64,000 bases of DNA, from positions 4,402,001-4,466,000 of the forward strand of contig NZ_CP119145.1 in assembly GCF_029167625.1 (NCBI RefSeq), read 5' to 3'. Within the stretch, counting starts at the first letter, position 1. Each line of letters begins with the position of its first letter. Positions 1 to 9,541 of this stretch are shown in pieces. The position numbers and the translations under genes were made by a program. The notes beneath the pieces are model-generated. The model saw only the letters and a list, made by a program, of their open reading frames with translations, was not told where the DNA came from and ran no database searches. The stretch comes from Streptomyces sp. AM 4-1-1. GTDB lineage: Bacteria; Actinomycetota; Actinomycetes; Streptomycetales; Streptomycetaceae.

Positions 1-26
1 CAACCGTAAAGACCGATCGGGACACG

Positions 27-71
27 CAACGGTGGGCGGTGCATTCGAAGCGAATGCACCGCCCACGGTTG
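27..71 (-). terminator. Strong stem-loop terminator of the I36-type gene
   Basis: Arms 27-47 and 51-71 form a 21-bp stem with one mismatch and a three-base loop (aag). It lies just past the stop codon of the minus-strand secreted protein gene, so it most likely ends that transcript. Confidence 0.85.
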
Positions 72-81
72 TAATTCGCGC

Positions 82-477
82 TTACGGCATTACGCCGCCC
101 ATGCAGACGGCGCCACGGTCGCCGAAGTAGGTGTAGGAGTTGTTCGTATTGCTGCTGGAACCCCCGGGGCTGATCGTCCCGTCCAGGATGTAGGAGCTTC
201 CGCTCCAGTGGTAGACGACCGCGTTGACCGGCAGGTTGTTGACGTACGAGCCGATTCCGTTGTAGAAGCCGGTCTCGCCGAGGTGCGACAGGTATATGCA
301 CGCCTGCGTGCTCGTGGATGTGACGTCGAGGTCGACGAAGTTGGTGTCCTCGTAGAGGCACAGCTTTCCGGCCGGACAGCCGCCGACGGCCGAGGCCGAG
401 GTCGCGGTCGCGGCCATTCCGCCCACCGCCATGGCCAGTGCGGCTACTCCGGTGGCGACCTTGCGCTTCCAGTTCAT
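82..477 (-). CDS. Secreted peptidase inhibitor family I36-like protein
   Basis: A 131-aa exported protein. The first 30 residues are a classic signal peptide: a basic start (MNWKRK), an Ala/Gly-rich core and an ASA cleavage site. The mature part has CPAGKLCLYEDTNF near its start and further cysteines in QACIYL and GAVCMGG, giving four cysteines for two disulfides. This spacing and the LCLYEDTNF motif match the small beta/gamma-crystallin-like I36 family, which includes Streptomyces metalloproteinase inhibitor. Whether this member inhibits a protease is inferred. The ATG start has an AAAGG ribosome binding site. The gene is monocistronic and ends in a strong hairpin. Confidence 0.8.
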   Translation of the reverse strand: MNWKRKVATGVAALAMAVGGMAATATSASAVGGCPAGKLCLYEDTNFVDLDVTSTSTQACIYLSHLGETGFYNGIGSYVNNLPVNAVVYHWSGSSYILDGTISPGGSSSNTNNSYTYFGDRGAVCMGGVMP

Positions 478-1011
478 GGTTGAGCCTTTCGCGTTGTCGT
501 TCCGTCACACGTGATCATCGTGAAGGTCAATGGCGAGGTTAATCGTGATGAATTGAATTGAACAGATGATCTTTCGGACACTCTGTCGAGATAGGCGGGG
601 TTGACGGGTGGAGGAAATCCGTGCGAACGCCGACGGGATGGTTTCCGGATGTTTTCGTGGCTGTCGATGGGGGTTGGTGTCTCCGACAGGAGCCGACAGA
701 TTTCCTTTTGCCAGGGCCCGCTCCTGTTGGTCTCACAGGATTCCGGTTGAGATCGGTGTGGAAAGGCCCGCCGTCTCACATGGCGTGTGTGGCCGGTCCG
801 GTCGTGCCGCGAACGCGCGAGGGCCCCGGTCGCGGAATGTTCCGCTTCCGGGGCCCGGTGGGGGCGTGCCGGCCTTCGGGGGCCGGTGGACGTGCCGGGC
901 GCGTCCGATGTGGTTCTGACGCGGCCACCTGCCGTGGTCCTGACGCGGCCGCCCTCCGTGGTCCGGTGCGCCCGCCCGTCGGTGCCCTGTGCGGGCCGCC
1001 CGCCGTGGTCC
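478..1011. other. Intergenic region between the I36-like gene and copA
   Basis: No convincing gene. It holds the promoter and leader of the minus-strand I36-like gene (AT-richer stretch about 500-580), the copA terminator hairpin at 821-856, and short direct repeats of a gtcctgacgcggcc-like unit at about 910-970. Confidence 0.6.
821..856 (-). terminator. Two-tier hairpin terminator downstream of copA
   Basis: Outer arms gggccccgg (821-829) and ccggggccc (848-856) enclose a second perfect stem, gcggaa (832-837) with ttccgc (840-845), around a 2-nt loop. It lies about 155 nt past the copA stop and is the only strong terminator there. Confidence 0.7.
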
Positions 1012-3342
1012 CTACGCGGCGGCCTTGAAGCCGCGCAGCCGCAGCGAGTTGCCGACCACGAACACCGACGAGAAGGCCATCGCCGCCCCCGCGATCATCG
1101 GGTTCAGCAGTCCGGCCGCGGCGAGCGGCAGCGCGGCGACGTTGTAGGCGAAGGCCCAGAACAGGTTCGTCCGGATCGTGCCCAGCGTCCTGCGCGAGAG
1201 GCGGATGGCGTCCGCCGCCGCCCGCAGGTCGCCGCGTACCAGCGTCAGGTCACCGGCCTCGATCGCCGCGTCCGTGCCCGTGCCCATCGCCAGGCCCAGA
1301 TCGGCCTGGGCGAGCGCGGCGGCGTCGTTGACCCCGTCGCCGACCATGGCGACCGAACGGCCCTCCGCCTGGAGGCGCTTGACGACCGCGACCTTGTCCT
1401 CGGGCATGACCTCCGCGTACACCTCGTCGATCCCGACCTCCGCCGCGACCGCGTCCGCCACCGCCTTGTTGTCCCCGGTGAGCAGGATCGGGGTCAAGCC
1501 GAGGTCGCGCAGCCTGCGGACGGCCTCGGCGCTGGTCTCCTTGACCGCGTCGGCGACCTCCAGGACCGCCCGCGCCTCGCCGTCCCAGGCGACCGCGATG
1601 GCCGTCCGGCCCGCCGTCTCCGCCGCGGCCTTCTTCTCCGCCAGCTCCGCGGGCAGGTGGATCTCCCACTGCGCGAGCAACCGCTCACGGCCGACCAGGA
1701 CCGCGTGGCCGTCGACGACGCCCTGCACGCCGAGGCCCGCGACGTTGACGAAGTCCTCGGGGGTGGGGAGGGCGGCTCCGGTGCGTTCGGCGGCCCCGGC
1801 GGCGACGGCCTGGGCGATGGGGTGCTCGGAGGCGTGTTCCAGCGCCCCGGCCAGTCGCAGCACGTCGCCCTCGTCCGTACCGGTGGCGGTGTGGACGTCG
1901 AGGAGGGTCATCCGGCCGGTGGTGACGGTGCCGGTCTTGTCGAGGACGATCGTGTCGACGCGGCGGGTGGTCTCCAGGACCTCCGGGCCCTTGATCAGGA
2001 TGCCGAGCTGCGCGCCGCGCCCCGTACCGACCATGAGGGCCGTCGGAGTGGCCAGCCCCAGGGCGCAGGGGCAGGCGATGATCAGTACGGCGACGGCGGC
2101 CGTGAACGCGGCCGTGACGCCCTCGCCGCTGAGGAGCCAGAAGGCGAGCGTGCCGAGCGCGAGCACGATCACGACGGGTACGAAGACACCGGAGATCCGG
2201 TCCGCGAGGCGCTGGGCCGCCGCCTTGCCGTTCTGCGCGTCCTCCACCAGCCGGGCCATCCGCGCCAGTTGGGTGTCGGAGCCGATCCGGGTGGCCTCGA
2301 CGACGAGCCGGCCGCCCGCGTTGATCGTGGCGCCCGTGACGGAGTCGCCGGCGGTCACCTCGACCGGCACGGACTCGCCGGTCAGCATCGAGGCGTCGAC
2401 GGCCGAGGAGCCCTCCACGACGGTGCCGTCGGTGGCGATCTTCTCGCCGGGACGGACCAGGAAGCGGTCCCCGACCCGGAGATCCGCGGTCGGTACGGTC
2501 ACTTCCGCGCCGTCGCGCAGGACGGTGACCTCCTTGGCGCCCAGTTCGAGGAGCGCCCTGAGCGCGGCGCCCGCCTTCCGCTTGGAGCGGGCCTCGAAGT
2601 ACCGCCCGGCCAGGATGAACGCGGTGACCCCGGCGGCGGCTTCGAGATAGATGTTCCCGGCGCCGTCGCTGCGGCTGATGGTCAGCTCGAAGGCGTGGGT
2701 CATGCCGGGCATCCCGGCCGTACCGAAGAACAGCGCCCAGAGCGACCACAGGAACGCGGCCGAGGTGCCGAGCGAGATCAGGGTGTCCATCGTCGCCGCG
2801 CCGTGCCGGGCGTTGGTCCAGGCGGCGCGGTGGAAGGGCCAGGCGGCGTACACGACGACCGGGGCGGCGAGGGTCAGCGACAGCCACTGCCAGTTCTCGA
2901 ACTGGAGCGGCGGGATCATCGCCATCGCGATCACCGGTACGGCGAGCACGACGGCGGTGATCAGGCGCTGGCGCAGCGTGCGCAGCGCGGGATCGTCCCC
3001 GTCCTTGTCGTCGGCCCCGTCGTCCTCGCCGCTCTCGCCGCCATGTCGTCCGGCGGTCCGGTCGTCGCGCTCGGCCGTCGTCCGGGCCGGCCGCGGGGGG
3101 CGGGCGGTGTATCCGGTCGCCTCGACGGTGGCGATCAGGTCGGCCACGGAGACGTCCTCGCCCTGATAGCTGACCTTCGCCTTCTCGGTGGCGTAGTTGA
3201 CGGTCGCCTCGACGCCGTCCATCCGGTTGAGCTTCTTCTCGACGCGGGCCGCGCACGAGGCGCAGGTCATGCCGCCGATGGCGAGCTCGACCTCTGCGAC
3301 GGCGCCGTTACCGGTACTGGTGGTGGCGGTGTGCGCGGACAC
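1012..3342 (-). CDS. copA: Copper-exporting P1B-type ATPase (CopA)
   Basis: A heavy-metal P-type ATPase of 776 aa that pumps Cu(I) out of the cytoplasm at the expense of ATP. One N-terminal metal-binding domain carries GMTCASC at residues 24-30. Then come the transmembrane helices, the A-domain motif TGES, the CPC ion-binding motif in [13 protein letters not shown] that marks P1B pumps, the phosphorylated Asp in DKTGT, the HP motif in SEHPIA and the hinge GDGVND. The reading frame stays open to 3480, but GTG at 3342 is preferred because AGGGAGG sits 5-6 bases upstream. A CsoR-type palindrome lies about 120 nt upstream and predicts copper induction. cutC is divergent across the same control region. 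Silver export is possible as a side activity. Confidence 0.93.
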   Translation of the reverse strand: MSAHTATTSTGNGAVAEVELAIGGMTCASCAARVEKKLNRMDGVEATVNYATEKAKVSYQGEDVSVADLIATVEATGYTARPPRPARTTAERDDRTAGRHGGESGEDDGADDKDGDDPALRTLRQRLITAVVLAVPVIAMAMIPPLQFENWQWLSLTLAAPVVVYAAWPFHRAAWTNARHGAATMDTLISLGTSAAFLWSLWALFFGTAGMPGMTHAFELTISRSDGAGNIYLEAAAGVTAFILAGRYFEARSKRKAGAALRALLELGAKEVTVLRDGAEVTVPTADLRVGDRFLVRPGEKIATDGTVVEGSSAVDASMLTGESVPVEVTAGDSVTGATINAGGRLVVEATRIGSDTQLARMARLVEDAQNGKAAAQRLADRISGVFVPVVIVLALGTLAFWLLSGEGVTAAFTAAVAVLIIACPCALGLATPTALMVGTGRGAQLGILIKGPEVLETTRRVDTIVLDKTGTVTTGRMTLLDVHTATGTDEGDVLRLAGALEHASEHPIAQAVAAGAAERTGAALPTPEDFVNVAGLGVQGVVDGHAVLVGRERLLAQWEIHLPAELAEKKAAAETAGRTAIAVAWDGEARAVLEVADAVKETSAEAVRRLRDLGLTPILLTGDNKAVADAVAAEVGIDEVYAEVMPEDKVAVVKRLQAEGRSVAMVGDGVNDAAALAQADLGLAMGTGTDAAIEAGDLTLVRGDLRAAADAIRLSRRTLGTIRTNLFWAFAYNVAALPLAAAGLLNPMIAGAAMAFSSVFVVGNSLRLRGFKAAA

Positions 3343-3460
3343 GGGTTCCTCCCTTGACCTCATGGTGTCGGTCGACTTCCGGCCGTCTGCCGTCCGTCGT
3401 GTCTGTCGACTCCGAGTGTTTCCGACTCCGGGTGCCGCTGACTCCGACCGTTGCCGCGAT

Positions 3461-3477
3461 ATACCCCTAGGGGGTAT
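3461..3477. promoter_or_regulatory. Candidate CsoR operator
   Basis: Dyad atacccc-tag-ggggtat with 7-bp arms, matching the G/C-box palindrome flanked by TAT/ATA bound by the copper sensor CsoR. It lies between copA and cutC. A further half-site-like tataccccc occurs at 3495-3503. No csoR gene is in the window. Confidence 0.75.
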
Positions 3478-3686
3478 CAATCGCTGATCTCATGTATACC
3501 CCCCTCCCCTATGAACCGCAAGGTATGTCCGTCGCCGGGGTGATGATCGGGTGCGCCCGGACGCCCGGTGGGTATTCAGGCTCACGTATCTTCCAGTTCG
3601 CATTGAGGCTGCGCCTTCCGGCTACCGACCCGTAGGCTGGCCATTGGACTAGACCTATCGCTACAGCTATGGAGGAATGGGGTCCC

Positions 3687-4382
3687 ATGAGCAACCGTGC
3701 AGTCCTGGAGGTGATCGCTCTCGACGCGGAGGACGCGGTCGCAGCTCAGGCAGGAGGTGCGGACCGCCTGGAGCTGGTCGCCGACATGGCGACGGACGGC
3801 CTGACCCCGCCCTGTGCGACCTTCGCGGAGATCCGGTCGGCCGTGGACATCCCCCTACGGGTGATGCTCCGGATCGTCGGCGGCTTCGCGCCAGGTGACA
3901 TCGACGTACTCGTCGGGAGGACGCGGGAATTGCGCGCCGCGGGCGCCGATCAGTTCGTACTCGGCTTTCTCGACGCGGAGGGGCACGCGGACCTCGTCAC
4001 CGTGGAACGCCTGGTCGCCGAGATCGAGGGCTGCCCCTGGACGTTCCACCGCGCGATCGACCGGTCCGCCGACCGTGACGCCGTGCGCAAGCAGCTCGCG
4101 GACCTGCCTGGCCTCGACACGTACCTCACCTCGGGTGCGGCGAACGGCGTCGACGACGGCATCCCGACACTGCTCGCGGAGGCGGCCCGTGCCGAAGCGG
4201 GCGAACCCGGCTACGAGCCGCAGATCCTGGTCGGCGGCGGCCTCCGCCTCGACCACCTGCCTCGCCTGCTGTCCGGGGGGATCGACGCCGTCCACATCGG
4301 CGGCGCGGCCCGCCGGGACGGCTGGTCGAGCCCGGTGGACGCGGCGGCGGTCCGGGAGTGGCGAGAGGCGCTGGACGCCTGA
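3687..4382 (+). CDS. cutC: Copper homeostasis protein CutC family
   Basis: A 231-aa TIM-barrel protein of the CutC family (PF03932), close to the usual length of about 240. Family-like segments are VIALDAEDAVAAQAGGADRLEL at the N-terminus, RVMLRIVGGF, FHRAIDR, LTSGAANGVDDG, ILVGGGLR and HIGGAARR. CutC was linked to copper tolerance in E. coli, but its enzymatic role is unsettled, so the copper role rests on family name and on position opposite copA. ATG 3687 was chosen because GGAGG lies 11 bases upstream; an upstream in-frame ATG at 3669 has no better signal. An elaborate hairpin follows the gene. Confidence 0.85.
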   Translation: MSNRAVLEVIALDAEDAVAAQAGGADRLELVADMATDGLTPPCATFAEIRSAVDIPLRVMLRIVGGFAPGDIDVLVGRTRELRAAGADQFVLGFLDAEGHADLVTVERLVAEIEGCPWTFHRAIDRSADRDAVRKQLADLPGLDTYLTSGAANGVDDGIPTLLAEAARAEAGEPGYEPQILVGGGLRLDHLPRLLSGGIDAVHIGGAARRDGWSSPVDAAAVREWREALDA

Positions 4383-4682
4383 GCGAGATGACGCGGCGCC
4401 TTCCCGCGTACGGGTGTGGCGCGGTCGGTGCCCTGCGCAGGGGGTGTGACGCGCCCCTTGCCCCGCGTACGGGTGTGGCGAGGCCCCTGCCCCGCGTACG
4501 GATGGACGTACGCGGGGCAGGGGCAAGGGGCGCGGGTGTGTGCGGGACGGGGGGTACGCGGCGCGAGGTACAGGCGCGCGAGGTACGCAGGGGGCGCGAG
4601 GCGGTAGAAGCGCGCCCCCGCCTTCCCGCCGTTCCCCGTACAGGAAGCCCGCCCCGCGTCTTCAGCAGCGCCGGAACGGCGC
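4383..4682. repeat. Intergenic repeats and alternative hairpins after cutC
   Basis: No gene seen. A gcgtacgg/gtgtggcg-type unit is repeated about three times (4404-4500). Arms 4483-4500 and 4507-4524 form a perfect 18-bp stem with a 6-nt loop, which should terminate cutC. The earlier copy at 4451-4470 can pair with the same right-hand strand if a 6-nt bulge is allowed, so two folds compete. Confidence 0.7.
4483..4524 (+). terminator. cutC terminator hairpin
   Basis: Perfect 18-bp stem (4483-4500 with 4507-4524) and loop gatgga, about 100 nt past the cutC stop. Confidence 0.75.
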
Positions 4683-4685
4683 TAA

Positions 4686-4845
4686 GGGCTGTCCCGCGAT
4701 CCGTGGTGGATCAGCGTGCGGCGTCGGATGCGGTGCGTCGCCAGGCGGAGGGGCGTCCGCGTACTGGATGTACGGGGACGTTCCCACAACGCCGCGAGGC
4801 GCCGTAGCTGTCGTCGCACGCCCACCAGGGAGAACGGGACAGCCC
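4686..4845. repeat. 160-bp element bounded by 11-bp inverted repeats
   Basis: Perfect terminal inverted repeats gggctgtcccg (4686-4696) and cgggacagccc (4835-4845) bound a non-coding segment with further internal complementarity, for example gcgtgcg near 4713 with cgcacgc near 4815. The right end touches the helD stop codon. It looks like a small non-autonomous palindromic element or a very long terminator. I have an impression of similar sequences in other Streptomyces intergenic regions but cannot verify that here. Confidence 0.6.
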
Positions 4846-6978
4846 CTAGCCCAGCCGCTCCGGCAACGGGCCCGCGTGCAGCACGGTCAGACCCGAGACC
4901 GCGCGGGTGAGCGCCACGTACAGCCGGCGCAGTCCGGTCCGCTCGTCCGGTTCGCCGTCGACCACCGCCGACGGTTCGTCCAGCACCACGTAGTCGTACT
5001 CAAGCCCCTTCGCCAGCGACGCCGCGACCAGCGTCAGCCGGGAATCGGCGGTCGTCTCCTGCCCGGGGGAGAGATACGGCAGGCCCGCCGCCGTCAACGC
5101 GTCGGCCAGAGCCGGAATCCGCGCGTCCGCAGCGATCAGCCCGACCGAACCCTCCCGCGTCAGCGACTCCCGGCACGCGGCGACCACCGCCGCGTCGAGC
5201 CCGGCCGGTTCCGCCACCGCCCGTACCGTCAGCGAACCGGGTGACTCACGCACCGACTCCACGGCCGCCAGCCCCGGTGAGATCGCCGGGAGCAGCCGCG
5301 AGGCGTACGCGATCACTTCACGCGGCACGCGGAAGCCCGCCGTCAGCTCCTCCACCACCGCGTCCGACTTCCCCAGATGCCGCAACGCCTCCGCCCAGCT
5401 CTCCGTCGACCACGGCGTCGTGCCCTGGGCCAGATCGCCCAGCACGGTCGCCGAACCGGTCGAACAGCGCCGCCCCACCGCCCGGTACTGCATCGGCGAC
5501 AGATCCTGCGCCTCGTCGATCACCACATGGCCCAGCGAGTGCGTACGGGCCACCAGGTCGGTCGCCTCGTCGATCAGCACCGCGTCCGCCGCCGACCACT
5601 TCGCCGACTTCACGCCGCGCGCGGGCTTCCGCCACAGGATGGTCCGCTGCTCGTCCTCGGTGAGGACGCCGTCCGCGTGCGCCGCCAGGAACTCCGGCTC
5701 CGCCAGCAGTCGCAGCACCAGCTTCGCCGGGTCGACGGCGGGCCAGACCGCCTTCACCGCCGCCTTCACCGCCGGGGTGCGCGCCACCGCGTTCTGCACC
5801 CGGTCGTCCGGGGCCTCGCCCGCCTCCTCCATACGCACCAGGACCGCGTGCGCGATGCGCTGCGGAAGCGCCTCGTGGGCCGCGCCGTACCGCATGTCGC
5901 GGGCCAGCAGCTCGCGGACCATCTCCTCGACCTCGTACGCCGGTACCCGCCAGCGGCGCGAGCCGCGCACCACGACCACGGGCTCCGTCGGCATGCTCAC
6001 GTGCGAGCGGATCGCCCGCCGCAGCACCTCCGCCATCCGGGCGTCCCCCTTGACGACGGCCGCCTCGGCCGGGTCCGTGCCGCGCACCTCGATGTGCGCG
6101 GTGACCAGGTCGTCGACGGTCGCCTGCTTCACCTCCAGTTCACCGAGGGCGGGCAGCACCTGCTCGATGTAGTGGAGGAACGACCGGTTCGGCCCGATGA
6201 CCAGCGTGCCGGTACGGGCCAGCCGCTCGCGGTGCGCGTACAGCAGATACGCCACCCGGTGCAGGCCGACGGCGGTCTTCCCGGTGCCGGGACCGCCCTG
6301 CACACAGACCGTGCCGCCGAGCCCGCTGCGGACGATCTCGTCCTGCTCCGGCTGGATCGTCGCGACGATGTCCCGCATCGGGCCGACGCGGGGCCGCTCG
6401 ATCTCCGCCTGGAGCAGCTTGCTGGTCCGCTCGGCCCCGGCGGGACCGGCCGGGTCGGTCAGGTCCTCGTCCTCGTACGCGGTGAGGTCCCCGCCGGTGT
6501 AGCCGAACCGGCGGCGCAGGGCGATGTCCAGCGGGTTCTTCCTGGACGCCTGGTAGAACGGCTGCGACACGGGCGCACGCCAGTCGATGACCATCGGGTC
6601 GCCCTGGGCGTCGTGGACGTGCCGCCGTCCGATGTAGAACTGCTCCCCCTCGGCCCCCTCGGCGCTCTCCGCGCCCACCGGGTGCAGATAGGTCAGGCGG
6701 CCGAAGAAGAGCGGGGTGTGCGCGAGGTCGGCGAGCGCCTTGACGCGGTCGTCCATCTGGGCCTGGAGGACGGCGGCGTTGACCCAGTTCGCGGTGACGT
6801 CCCGGATGTCGAGGGACTGCACGTCCTCGCGCATGGCGCGCAGGGCGGCCCGGGAGGCGGCGAGATGACCGCGCTCACGGGCCAGGGGATCGGTGGGGTC
6901 GGACGGTTCGGTGGGAGCCGTGTGCTCCGGGGGAGCCGAGGTGGTGGTGGTGTCGCTCTCTGCTTCGTGCGCGGGCAC
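4846..6978 (-). CDS. helD: HelD-like UvrD/Rep-family ATPase
   Basis: A 710-aa superfamily 1 helicase-like protein. It has an N-terminal coiled segment (RERGHLAASRAALRAMRED), a 1A domain with Walker A GGPGTGKT, a Walker B-type VIDEAQDLSP, and a C-terminal motif VI region RRLYVALTRAVSGLTVLH. This layout matches actinobacterial HelD, which binds RNA polymerase and releases stalled complexes; some members (HelR) confer rifamycin tolerance. GTG 6978 has GGAGG 7 bases upstream; the frame continues far upstream but without family similarity. The leader holds a 9-bp hairpin at 7118-7142. No clear rifamycin-associated element was recognised, so drug induction is not claimed. Confidence 0.85.
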   Translation of the reverse strand: MPAHEAESDTTTTSAPPEHTAPTEPSDPTDPLARERGHLAASRAALRAMREDVQSLDIRDVTANWVNAAVLQAQMDDRVKALADLAHTPLFFGRLTYLHPVGAESAEGAEGEQFYIGRRHVHDAQGDPMVIDWRAPVSQPFYQASRKNPLDIALRRRFGYTGGDLTAYEDEDLTDPAGPAGAERTSKLLQAEIERPRVGPMRDIVATIQPEQDEIVRSGLGGTVCVQGGPGTGKTAVGLHRVAYLLYAHRERLARTGTLVIGPNRSFLHYIEQVLPALGELEVKQATVDDLVTAHIEVRGTDPAEAAVVKGDARMAEVLRRAIRSHVSMPTEPVVVVRGSRRWRVPAYEVEEMVRELLARDMRYGAAHEALPQRIAHAVLVRMEEAGEAPDDRVQNAVARTPAVKAAVKAVWPAVDPAKLVLRLLAEPEFLAAHADGVLTEDEQRTILWRKPARGVKSAKWSAADAVLIDEATDLVARTHSLGHVVIDEAQDLSPMQYRAVGRRCSTGSATVLGDLAQGTTPWSTESWAEALRHLGKSDAVVEELTAGFRVPREVIAYASRLLPAISPGLAAVESVRESPGSLTVRAVAEPAGLDAAVVAACRESLTREGSVGLIAADARIPALADALTAAGLPYLSPGQETTADSRLTLVAASLAKGLEYDYVVLDEPSAVVDGEPDERTGLRRLYVALTRAVSGLTVLHAGPLPERLG

Positions 6979-7430
6979 GGTGTTGCCTCCGGCTTTCAAC
7001 GCGGGACGGCGGACCGCGACTCGCTTCCCGGCGCGGGCGGATCTCCGTACGGGCGGATTTCCGGTGGCTCGGGTGCGACGCGGTCCGCTCGGGGATCGAT
7101 CACGTACGGCTGTGGCTGTCGGCCGGTTTCCGTCCGGCCGACGGCGCTCCCCCGGCGGCCGGCGTGGGCCGGCGCGCGGTACGGGAGGCGGGCAGACCCG
7201 CGATTGTACTGAGCGCGATGACCGGCGTCGAACGAATTGTCCGAAGGACCGGCGGGCCGACACGACGCCGTCCCGCCCGCCGCGTCCCTCCCGTCCTCCC
7301 CGCCGACCCGTAGGGCACGGAGTACGTCCCCCGTAGGGGACGGCGTGCGACCGGAGAGCTACGGCGCCCGCTCCGGGGTTCCGCCTGCGGATCGATGTCC
7401 TCACGGGCGGCGCGCAGGACCATGGAACAC
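6979..7430. promoter_or_regulatory. Divergent promoter region helD / 62-aa gene
   Basis: A 452-nt gap with no gene. It contains a 9-bp hairpin (gtcggccgg 7118-7126, ccggccgac 7134-7142) in the probable helD leader, plus short repeats of a cgtaggg-type unit at 7310-7345. It must hold the promoters of both flanking genes; no clear -35/-10 pair could be assigned. Confidence 0.5.
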
Positions 7431-7619
7431 ATGAGCACCGTAACCCTCGACCCCCGCAGGACCGGCTCCGCGCACGGCGCGACGGCGACCGCCGGTCACC
7501 CCCACAGCCACCGCGTCGGTGACGCGCTACGCGCCGTGAAGGTCTTCGTGAGCACCGCGTTCGGCGTGGTCGTGCTCGGCGAGTACGCGGAGGAGGCGGG
7601 CGTGCGCCGGGGCCACTGA
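7431..7619 (+). CDS. Small conserved hypothetical protein
   Basis: A 62-aa protein starting MSTVTLDPRR and ending in a hydrophobic/amphipathic segment (ALRAVKVFVSTAFGVVVLGEYAEEAG). It resembles short conserved Streptomyces proteins seen near this helicase region, but no function is known to me. ATG 7431 was chosen over an in-frame upstream ATG because it follows GGAACAC and begins the conserved-looking part. It is convergent with the XPB gene, 37 nt apart. Confidence 0.55.
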   Translation: MSTVTLDPRRTGSAHGATATAGHPHSHRVGDALRAVKVFVSTAFGVVVLGEYAEEAGVRRGH

Positions 7620-7656
7620 GCGCCTGCCCCGTTTCCCCCGCCCCCGCCTTACCGGC

Positions 7657-9297
7657 TCAGCTGTCGGAGAGCAGTTCGTCCGCGTCCACGATCCGGTACG
7701 AATACCCCTGCTCGGCCAGGAACCGCTGGCGGTGCGCCGCGAAGTCCTGGTCGATGGTGTCGCGCGCCACCACCGAGTAGAACCGCGCCTCGTGCCCGTC
7801 CGCCTTCGGACGCAGCACCCGGCCGAGCCGCTGGGCCTCCTCCTGCCGGGAACCGAACGTGCCCGAGACCTGGATGGCGACCGTCGCCTCCGGCAAGTCG
7901 ATCGAGAAGTTCGCGACCTTCGACACCACGAGCACGTGCAGCTCACCCTGGCGGAACGCCTCGAACAGCTTCTCGCGCTGGGCGTTGCTCGTCTCACCCT
8001 TGATCACCGGGGCGTCCAGATGCTCGCCCAACTCGTCGAGCTGGTCGATGTACTGGCCGATGACGAGGGTCTGCTCACCCTTGTGCTTGCGTACGAGCGC
8101 TTCGGTCACCTTCCGCTTGGTCGCGGTCGTCGCGCAGAAGCGGTACTTCTCCTCCGCCTCGGCGGTCGCGTACGCCAGCCGCTCGGAGTCGGTGAGATTG
8201 ACCCGTACCTCGACGCAGTCGGCCGGCGCGATGTAGCCCTGCGCCTCGATCTCCTTCCACGGCGCGTCGAACCGCTTCGGGCCGATCAGCGAGAAGACGT
8301 CCGACTCGCGGCCGTCCTCCCGCACGAGCGTCGCGGTGAGCCCGAGCCGGCGGCGGGCCTGGAGATCGGCGGTGAACTTGAAGACGGGGGCGGGCAGCAG
8401 ATGCACCTCGTCGTAGATCACCAGACCCCAGTCACGCGAGTCGAACAGCTCCAGGTGCGGGTAGACGCCCTTCCGCCGGGTCGTCAGCACCTGGTACGTG
8501 GCGATGGTGACCGGCCGGATCTCCTTGCGGGTACCGCTGTACTCGCCGATCTCCTCCTCGGTCAGCGAGGTCCGCTTCACCAGCTCGTGCTTCCACTGCC
8601 GGGCGGAGACGGTGTTCGTGACGAGGATCAGCGTGGTCGCCTTGGCCTGGGCCATCGCCCCGGCCCCGACCAGCGTCTTCCCGGCGCCGCAGGGCAGCAC
8701 GACCACCCCGGACCCGCCGTGCCAGAACCCCTCGACGGCCTGCTTCTGGTACGGGCGCAACGCCCAGCCGCTCTCGTCCAGCTCGATGGCGTGCGCCTCG
8801 CCGTCGACGTACCCCGCGAGGTCCTCGGCGGGCCAGCCCAGCTTCAGCAGCGTCTGCTTGACCTGCCCGCGCTCGGAGGGGTGCACGGCGACGGTGTCGG
8901 GGTCGATCCGGGCCCCGACCAGCGGCGCGACCTTCTTCGACCGAAGGATCTCCTCCAGCACCGGCCGGTCGGTGGTGGTCAGCACGAGCCCGTGCACCGG
9001 GTGCTTGGAGAGGGTGAGCCGCCCGTACCGGTCCATCGTCTCCGCGATGTCGACGAGCAGGGCGTGCGGCACGGGATACCGCGAGAACTTCACGAGGGCG
9101 TCGACGACCTGCTCGGCGTCGTGCCCGGCGGCGCGGGCGTTCCACAGGCCGAGCGGGGTCAGCCGGTAGGTGTGGATGTGCTCGGGCGCCCGCTCCAGCT
9201 CGGCGAAGGGCGCGATGGCACGCCGACAGGCGTCCGCCTGCTCGTGGTCCACTTCCAGGAGCAGTGTCTTGTCACTCTGGACGATCAGGCAGGACAC
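7657..9297 (-). CDS. DNA repair helicase XPB
   Basis: A 546-aa superfamily 2 DNA helicase of the bacterial XPB type, predicted to unwind DNA 3' to 5' in repair. An N-terminal damage-recognition-like region (residues 1 to about 180) precedes the motor with RPYQKQAV, Walker A LPCGAGKT, the DEVH box in IYDEVHLL, GLTATLVREDG (the RED motif typical of XPB) and the motif VI-like QEEAQRLGRVLRPK. The start is GTG 9297, with GGAGG 6 bases upstream. In many Streptomyces a helicase-associated protein lies close to this gene; here that partner (13411-15882) is separated by an accessory insert of about 4 kb. Confidence 0.92.
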   Translation of the reverse strand: MSCLIVQSDKTLLLEVDHEQADACRRAIAPFAELERAPEHIHTYRLTPLGLWNARAAGHDAEQVVDALVKFSRYPVPHALLVDIAETMDRYGRLTLSKHPVHGLVLTTTDRPVLEEILRSKKVAPLVGARIDPDTVAVHPSERGQVKQTLLKLGWPAEDLAGYVDGEAHAIELDESGWALRPYQKQAVEGFWHGGSGVVVLPCGAGKTLVGAGAMAQAKATTLILVTNTVSARQWKHELVKRTSLTEEEIGEYSGTRKEIRPVTIATYQVLTTRRKGVYPHLELFDSRDWGLVIYDEVHLLPAPVFKFTADLQARRRLGLTATLVREDGRESDVFSLIGPKRFDAPWKEIEAQGYIAPADCVEVRVNLTDSERLAYATAEAEEKYRFCATTATKRKVTEALVRKHKGEQTLVIGQYIDQLDELGEHLDAPVIKGETSNAQREKLFEAFRQGELHVLVVSKVANFSIDLPEATVAIQVSGTFGSRQEEAQRLGRVLRPKADGHEARFYSVVARDTIDQDFAAHRQRFLAEQGYSYRIVDADELLSDS

Positions 9298-9541
9298 ATG
9301 TACCTCCGAAGTCGGGATCGCCCGGTGGCGGGAGCGGGATCGCCTGGTGGCGGACCGCACACCCGCCGGGGTCCGGGCCTTGCCCCGGACGAGACGCCCG
9401 AAGGAGCCTCGGCACGCGCGCCGGGAGCGTGCGCGGCCACCTGTGTGGGACGTTCACGGGAAACGCACCAGTCTACCTCGGGGGCGGGGAGGTGGGGCGG
9501 GTGTGAGGGAGGGGCGGGCTCGCGGTGCCGGGCGCGGCGGA

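Noticed and set aside
787..3357. An 856-codon open frame on the plus strand antisense to copA
   Set aside because: Arg/Gly/Asp-rich translation with no motifs; it mirrors the third-position GC of copA, whose own motifs are complete.
3495..3512. A second full CsoR site
   Set aside because: Only the left half (tataccccc) fits; the right half is not the complementary G-box.
7118..7142. A riboswitch or rifamycin-responsive element in the helD leader
   Set aside because: The hairpin is only 9 bp and I could not match the known rifamycin-associated element; it is kept as a plain hairpin.
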